Shown here piece by piece: positions 59,669 to 64,000 of a stretch of DNA of 64,000 bases; within the stretch, counting starts at the first letter, position 1, and each line of letters starts with the position of its first letter. The notes below the pieces were generated by a model that saw only the letters and a program-made list of their open reading frames with translations, did not search any database and was not told the origin of the DNA. The position numbers and the translations under genes were made by a program. The stretch is taken from positions 1 to 64,000 of the forward strand of contig CAYVQF010000011.1 of NCBI GenBank assembly GCA_964454015.1. The letters are read 5' to 3'. The stretch comes from CAYVQF01 sp964454015. Lineage in GTDB: Bacteria > Myxococcota_A > Bradymonadia > UBA4248.

Positions 59669-62600
59669 ATGGCGAAGCACGTCGATTTGATGGGTACCAT
59701 TCGCGGACGTTGCCCTCTGCTTGCCGAGCGGATGGATCGGGAGACCTTCCTGGATATGCTGGTTGCCCGTGGCATTCCCTGCGACGATTCGATGCTGGAG
59801 CGGGTCATTCATGCCGGCATTGCGGAGCCCCTGCAGGCTGGCGGGGTGGTCTTCACCCGGGGGCACATGCTGGTGCTCTACCAGATGACGCGACACAGCC
59901 GCATCGATTGGCTGCCATGGGACGACAGCCGGCCGGATCGCGAAGACGTGTTGATGCGGCGGGCTCTGGCCAAGCGCTTGATTTGGGAGCAGATCCGACA
60001 GGATGCCGAGTGTCTGCGGAATTTCTATGGTTGGTTTTGGGGCGATGACATCGGCACCTTTCCGGTGGCCGATGCGGTGCGGGTGACGGATCTGGTGGGC
60101 TGGACCTTGCTCAATATCGACCAGAGCGGTTACCTCGGTCGCTTGGCCGAGGGGCAAGGTCGCTGGCAAGAAGCGCAGGGGCCGGTGCTGTTGGCGGCAG
60201 AGATGGCGCGGTTGCGCGATGAAGTGGGGCGGATTCTGCGCGACGCCAAGGAGGCAGGCTTCGCAGTCCCCGTGATGGACGAGGCCCTGCGGGCTCGCAT
60301 GACCCCGAAGGATTTGAGTGCTCGAGCCGATGATGAGAATCCGCTCTTCGTCGCGCCGTCGCGAGCCATGCGCCACGATGATCGCACGGCCTTTTTGGTG
60401 CGCCGGGACGAGCTGGTTCTGCGGCAGCAGTGGCCTGAGCTGGCGGAACACTTGCAGGCGCACCGCGACTTGTTCACCGACGGCGGCGATGGCGAGGTGG
60501 CTTTCTACGGGGCGATGGGAGCGCTGTACCGAGATCACCTCGGTCATATCGAAGAGGCAACGGCTGCCTACAAGCGCATTCTGATGCTGCGCCCGGGACA
60601 CGCCTATGGGATCGCTTCTCTCGATGATTTGCTTTCTGCGCAGGGGATGTGGGAGGAGTGGGCGCAAATCCTCGAGCAGCAAGTGGCGGCGGTGGGCAAC
60701 CAGGAGATAGGCGACACGCTGGCGCTGTTGCGTGCCCGGGTCTTGGCGACCTACCTGGGGCGCGGTGTCGAGGCCATGACCGTATTTGGTAAGAGCCTGG
60801 CCGATGCGACGTCGCATGACGATGCGTTTGCTTTGTTGGCCGATTTGGTTCTGGACCACGTCGGCACGACGGCTTTCGATCTCGAAGCCTTGGCGCTGCT
60901 GGGACGCTATGCACGCGATGACGAGGAGCGCTTGTCCTTGGCAGAGATGCTGGAGGTGGTGGAGAACCGGGTGCAGAACCCAGAGGAGCAGGCGCGCTTA
61001 CTGGTCATCGAGGCCAGCGTCGATGAGGCCGTAGGGCAGGTGGAGAAGGCCTTCATTACCATGAGCCGAGCTTTGTCACTAAGCCCTCTCAGTGAGGAGA
61101 TCTTTCAGGGACTGGAACGCTTATCCCAGGCGCTGGACAACAAAGAAGAGTTCGCCGCGGTCTTGGAGGACGAGATCGAGAAAGCCCAAGACTTGTCGTC
61201 GCGTGCCTGGTTGGCAGAGAGGCTGGGGCGCTTGCATCTCGAGCTCGGAAACACGGAACAGGCGCTGACTACTTTGGAAATTGCCAGCAAGGCCGCACCA
61301 GAGCGGGCCGATTTGCTCATCGAGATGGCTTCGCTCTATCGCGAGGTAGAGAAGCCCGAGTGTGAAATTTTGCTGCGGGAACGGGCCGCCGTGCTGCTCT
61401 CCGAAGGCCAGGAACGCCTCGCCAACGACGAAGCGCTGGCATCGCTGCGGGGGCTCTACGCCACTCAGCCCCAGATGGCTTTGCGGGTCTACGAAGCCAT
61501 GCTCACTGAGCCGACTTTGTGCGACCGGGGCATGGAGGGCTTGCTGGCTCTGGTTGACAGCGAGGCGCTCCCTGTGGCCTGGGGGGCCTTGCGACAGGTC
61601 GAGGCGCATTGGGTGCAGGCTGAGGCTTGGGGCGAGTTGATGGCGGCCTATGGGCGCTTGGCGGATGCCGATGATCCTTCCATCGATCGGGTTCAGATCC
61701 TCGCGCGACTCTGTGAGTTGCTCGAGGCGCAGGATGCACCGAAAGAAGAACGCCTGCGGCGGCTGGGACAACGCTTTGCCCTGACGGGTGAGGCGGGCGC
61801 GGCTGAGCAAGGGCGGGCGTTGGTCGAGGACCGACAAGATGCCATGCTGTGGGCGGCTGCGGTGGAAGAGACCCTTCCTCGCCGTGCGGATCCGGACTTG
61901 CTGCCGCGGTGGCACCATCTTGGCGCGTGGTACCTCGAGCAGGAGGGGCGCGAAGAGGCGTGTGAGACCTATGGCCAGATTCTCGATATTTTCCCTGGAG
62001 ATGGCCCGGCGTTTTCGGCGCTCGAAGGACTGATGCTGGAGGAAGAGCGCTGGCGCGACGTGGTGGATCTCTATGCGCGCTTCAGCGAGGCCGTGCCTGC
62101 TGAGCGCTTGCCTTTGGCCTTGCGGGCGGCAGAGGTCCTTGCGGAGCGACTGGAGGATTTGCGCGCCGCTTATGAACGCTTGCATGAGGTGTTGACGGAC
62201 GACCCCAACCACCCCCGGGCCAAAGAAGTGGTGGAGCGCCTCTTTGCCCGTGAGGATTTGGCCGCGGCGCGCTTGGAGATGTTCGAGACGGTGGAGTCCT
62301 TGGCCCAGGGTGAGCTGTGGCTGCGCGCCCGTTTGGGGCGGGCCGCCATCATGGCTGAGCGCGCCGGCGAAAAGGAGGCCTCGGTTGCCCTCTTGAGTGA
62401 TCCCGTGGTTTTGCGGAGCCTCGAGCTGGAGGCACCGGCCTTTCGCAAGGACTTCAAGGCCAAGGTTACGGAACTTCTGGGACAAAGGCTGGCAGACCTG
62501 CCTGAAGTCGAGGCGCTTGGGCAGCTCTTCCGCGACGATGAGCGCCCCGGGACGCCAGAGCCAGTCTCGCCGCCGTCGCCTGTCGCTGCCCCACCGTCCG

Positions 62601-63715
62601 TGCCGCCGCCCGCGGTGGTGCCGGCTGCCCCGGCGGCGCCGCTTCCTCCGGTCACGTCGCCTCCACCAACGGCTCCCACAGCGCCGATTGCCAGTGTGGC
62701 GCCGCCAACGCCGCCGCCCGTCCCGGCGCGCTTACCGCCGCTGCCGGGTACCAAAGCCGGGGCAGCCGGCGCGGCGCCCCCCGTACTCAGTTTTGAGGAG
62801 CGCGCCGATGAGCTGGTGACCAAAGGCGACATCGAGGGAGCGTGCGCGATGTTGGAGCGCGAGGCCAAGGCACAGAAAGAGCCGTCGGCTCGAGGACGTC
62901 TTCTGGTCAAGGCCGCCGAGCTCTACGAGAAGAGCGGTAAGAGTGAGGTTGCGGAGCAGAACTTCAAGTTGGCCCTGGCGCACAACAACGCCGACGTGCG
63001 CTATGTCGATCATCTGACGGCCTTTTATCGACGTCGGCGCGTGCCTGCCAAGTTGTTGGTCATGCTCCGCCACCGTTTGGTGAAGAGCGCCGATGTGCCC
63101 ATGCAGATCGCCGTGCTGGGTGAGATCGCCAATGTCTCGGAGCAGCTTGGGGATTATGTCGGTGCGACGCGCGCCCTCCATGACCTCTTGTCTCGCGCCC
63201 AGGGGCAGGAGCTGAGCTTGGACCGTTATGCCGTGCGGCGCAACATGGCGACGCTGCAGATTCAGCAAGGGGCCTTCGCGGCAGCGCAAGAGACGCTGGT
63301 TGAGCTCTGTGCCGAGCTGCGACGCGACAAAGCGAGCGTGCGCCACTTGGGAGAAGCGCTGACGGACCTGGCGGTCACCCACCACGCTCTAGGTGAAGAT
63401 GAGAAGGCGTGGGAAGTGCTGCGGGAGGCAGAGGAGCTGTCGCTGGCCCTGGCGCGCATGCGTCTGGTGCAGGCAGGGATGCATCTCGAGGCGCGCGCCT
63501 TTGTGCAAGCTGCGGAGTCCGCCGAGAAGGGGCTGGGCGCTGAAGACCTCGCCCCGGCGCTGCGGGTGCAGTTGTTGGATTGTTTGGCCCGGGCCCTGGT
63601 TGGGCAGTCGAAGACGGAAGAAGCTCGCCGCGTCTATGGCCAAATCTTGGAGCTTGCGCCGCAAGATCCTGGGGCCAAAGCCTTCCTGGATGGAACAGGT
63701 GGTGGCGCTTCTTGA
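59669..63715 (+). CDS. giant TPR-repeat protein
   Basis: 1348 residues. AGGAAGGAAATC precedes ATG 59669. The first 200 residues form a distinct domain (MAKHVDLMGTIRGRCPLL; NFYGWFWGDDIGTFPVADAVR) that I do not recognise. From about 250 to 940 the chain is an alpha-helical solenoid with repeated TPR-like units (EEATAAYKRILMLRPGHAYG; EVADLYARFSEAVP). Residues about 957-1034 are Pro-rich, a flexible linker. The last 300 residues form a second TPR block (KAWEVLREAEELSLALARMR). Such proteins scaffold multiprotein complexes. It lies just before an FHA protein, a reader of phosphothreonine, in a window rich in Ser/Thr kinases. Confidence 0.8.
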   Translation: MAKHVDLMGTIRGRCPLLAERMDRETFLDMLVARGIPCDDSMLERVIHAGIAEPLQAGGVVFTRGHMLVLYQMTRHSRIDWLPWDDSRPDREDVLMRRALAKRLIWEQIRQDAECLRNFYGWFWGDDIGTFPVADAVRVTDLVGWTLLNIDQSGYLGRLAEGQGRWQEAQGPVLLAAEMARLRDEVGRILRDAKEAGFAVPVMDEALRARMTPKDLSARADDENPLFVAPSRAMRHDDRTAFLVRRDELVLRQQWPELAEHLQAHRDLFTDGGDGEVAFYGAMGALYRDHLGHIEEATAAYKRILMLRPGHAYGIASLDDLLSAQGMWEEWAQILEQQVAAVGNQEIGDTLALLRARVLATYLGRGVEAMTVFGKSLADATSHDDAFALLADLVLDHVGTTAFDLEALALLGRYARDDEERLSLAEMLEVVENRVQNPEEQARLLVIEASVDEAVGQVEKAFITMSRALSLSPLSEEIFQGLERLSQALDNKEEFAAVLEDEIEKAQDLSSRAWLAERLGRLHLELGNTEQALTTLEIASKAAPERADLLIEMASLYREVEKPECEILLRERAAVLLSEGQERLANDEALASLRGLYATQPQMALRVYEAMLTEPTLCDRGMEGLLALVDSEALPVAWGALRQVEAHWVQAEAWGELMAAYGRLADADDPSIDRVQILARLCELLEAQDAPKEERLRRLGQRFALTGEAGAAEQGRALVEDRQDAMLWAAAVEETLPRRADPDLLPRWHHLGAWYLEQEGREEACETYGQILDIFPGDGPAFSALEGLMLEEERWRDVVDLYARFSEAVPAERLPLALRAAEVLAERLEDLRAAYERLHEVLTDDPNHPRAKEVVERLFAREDLAAARLEMFETVESLAQGELWLRARLGRAAIMAERAGEKEASVALLSDPVVLRSLELEAPAFRKDFKAKVTELLGQRLADLPEVEALGQLFRDDERPGTPEPVSPPSPVAAPPSVPPPAVVPAAPAAPLPPVTSPPPTAPTAPIASVAPPTPPPVPARLPPLPGTKAGAAGAAPPVLSFEERADELVTKGDIEGACAMLEREAKAQKEPSARGRLLVKAAELYEKSGKSEVAEQNFKLALAHNNADVRYVDHLTAFYRRRRVPAKLLVMLRHRLVKSADVPMQIAVLGEIANVSEQLGDYVGATRALHDLLSRAQGQELSLDRYAVRRNMATLQIQQGAFAAAQETLVELCAELRRDKASVRHLGEALTDLAVTHHALGEDEKAWEVLREAEELSLALARMRLVQAGMHLEARAFVQAAESAEKGLGAEDLAPALRVQLLDCLARALVGQSKTEEARRVYGQILELAPQDPGAKAFLDGTGGGAS

Positions 63716-63890
63716 CACCATGACGGGATGACGGTAAGGGTATCGGAGCTTGGAGAGATGGTCAGTTTCTTTGCGAGACCGACCAGTTGTTACAGTAGGG
63801 TTGGCGAAAAAGGTCGAGACGAGGCTCGCCATTGGGTGTGATCTTTTTCGTAGCGACATCAACACTGAGCCTCAGGAGAGACCTGCCGAC

Positions 63891-64000
63891 ATGTTCAGCG
63901 TGACCATCAGCGAAAAGGGCGGTCCATCTACGACCACCACTTTTGACAAGACCGAGGTCACGATTGGTCGCGTCAAGGGCAATGATATCGTGCTACCCAA
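63891..64000 (+). CDS. FHA-domain protein, 5' end only (cut by the window edge)
   Basis: The visible 36 residues start FSVTISEKGGPSTTTTFDKT and end VTIGRVKGNDIVLP, the beginning of an FHA domain that binds phosphothreonine. In related bacteria similar starts continue KGNVSKRHARI, and some are fused to CpaF/TadA-like secretion ATPases. That continuation cannot be seen here, so the remainder is unknown. CAGGAGAGACC precedes the ATG. It is partial at the 3' end. Confidence 0.85.
   Translation, partial: MFSVTISEKGGPSTTTTFDKTEVTIGRVKGNDIVLP

Overview
The window is a GC-rich bacterial chromosomal segment, almost fully packed with genes on both strands. It contains no phage, insertion sequence, CRISPR array or rRNA. 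The gene content points to a deltaproteobacterial lineage sensu lato, most likely Myxococcota or the Bradymonadota-type relatives. Supporting this are large secreted lipoproteins with calcium-binding aspartate repeats, Cys-rich repeats fused to hydrolases, three eukaryote-like Ser/Thr kinases (one with PEGA domains), an FHA protein, HEAT- and TPR-repeat giants, and a DUF1015-serA-serC cluster. Species-level placement is not possible from the sequence alone. A run of exactly 100 N inside a tandem repeat at 44618-44717 shows that this is a draft scaffold.

Layout. 1-8.2 kb: two large lipoproteins and a Schlafen-like (AlbA_2) putative regulator. 8.2-11.6 kb: a left-handed beta-helix sugar-nucleotide-type protein, tRNA-Leu(CAG), a VOC-fold protein, an outer-membrane-like protein and a rubrerythrin-like diiron protein. 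11.8-14.6 kb: a 2-oxoacid:ferredoxin oxidoreductase operon (ferredoxin, alpha, fused beta-gamma). 14.7-18.2 kb: DUF1015, serA, serC. 18.3-19.8 kb: an enoyl-CoA hydratase-recO operon on the minus strand. 20-21.2 kb: a minimal Ser/Thr kinase and a small unknown protein. 21.2-29.3 kb: a long minus-strand block (cNMP-binding protein, OmpA protein, methyltransferase, ppiB, proS, rlmB, rho, asnA). 29.4-31.4 kb: murJ facing HU. 31.8-39.2 kb: a transporter fused to HEAT repeats, an RNB exonuclease, trmH and a FAM20-like lipoprotein kinase. 39.2-47.2 kb: gpmI, gcvPB, mpl with a hexapeptide-repeat tail, a CPBP protease and a Ser/Thr kinase. 47.3-53.4 kb: lipoproteins and a translationally coupled dehydrogenase/steroid-5-alpha-reductase pair. 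53.5-64 kb: a PEGA kinase, an SppA-type protease with a barrel-like N-terminus, truD, a 1348-residue TPR protein and the start of an FHA protein.

Functionally the window mixes housekeeping genes (translation: proS, rlmB, trmH, truD, tRNA-Leu; transcription and repair: rho, recO, HU; cell wall: murJ, mpl; central carbon, one-carbon and amino-acid metabolism: gpmI, gcvPB, serA, serC, asnA, 2-oxoacid oxidoreductase) with lineage-specific envelope and signalling genes. gpmI, serA, serC and gcvPB together cover 3-phosphoglycerate, serine and glycine metabolism. The features most worth following are the secreted FAM20/HipA-like kinase lipoprotein, the SppA fusion, the steroid-reductase pair, the mpl repeat tail with its assembly gap, and a likely attenuator or terminator ahead of the enoyl-CoA hydratase-recO operon.
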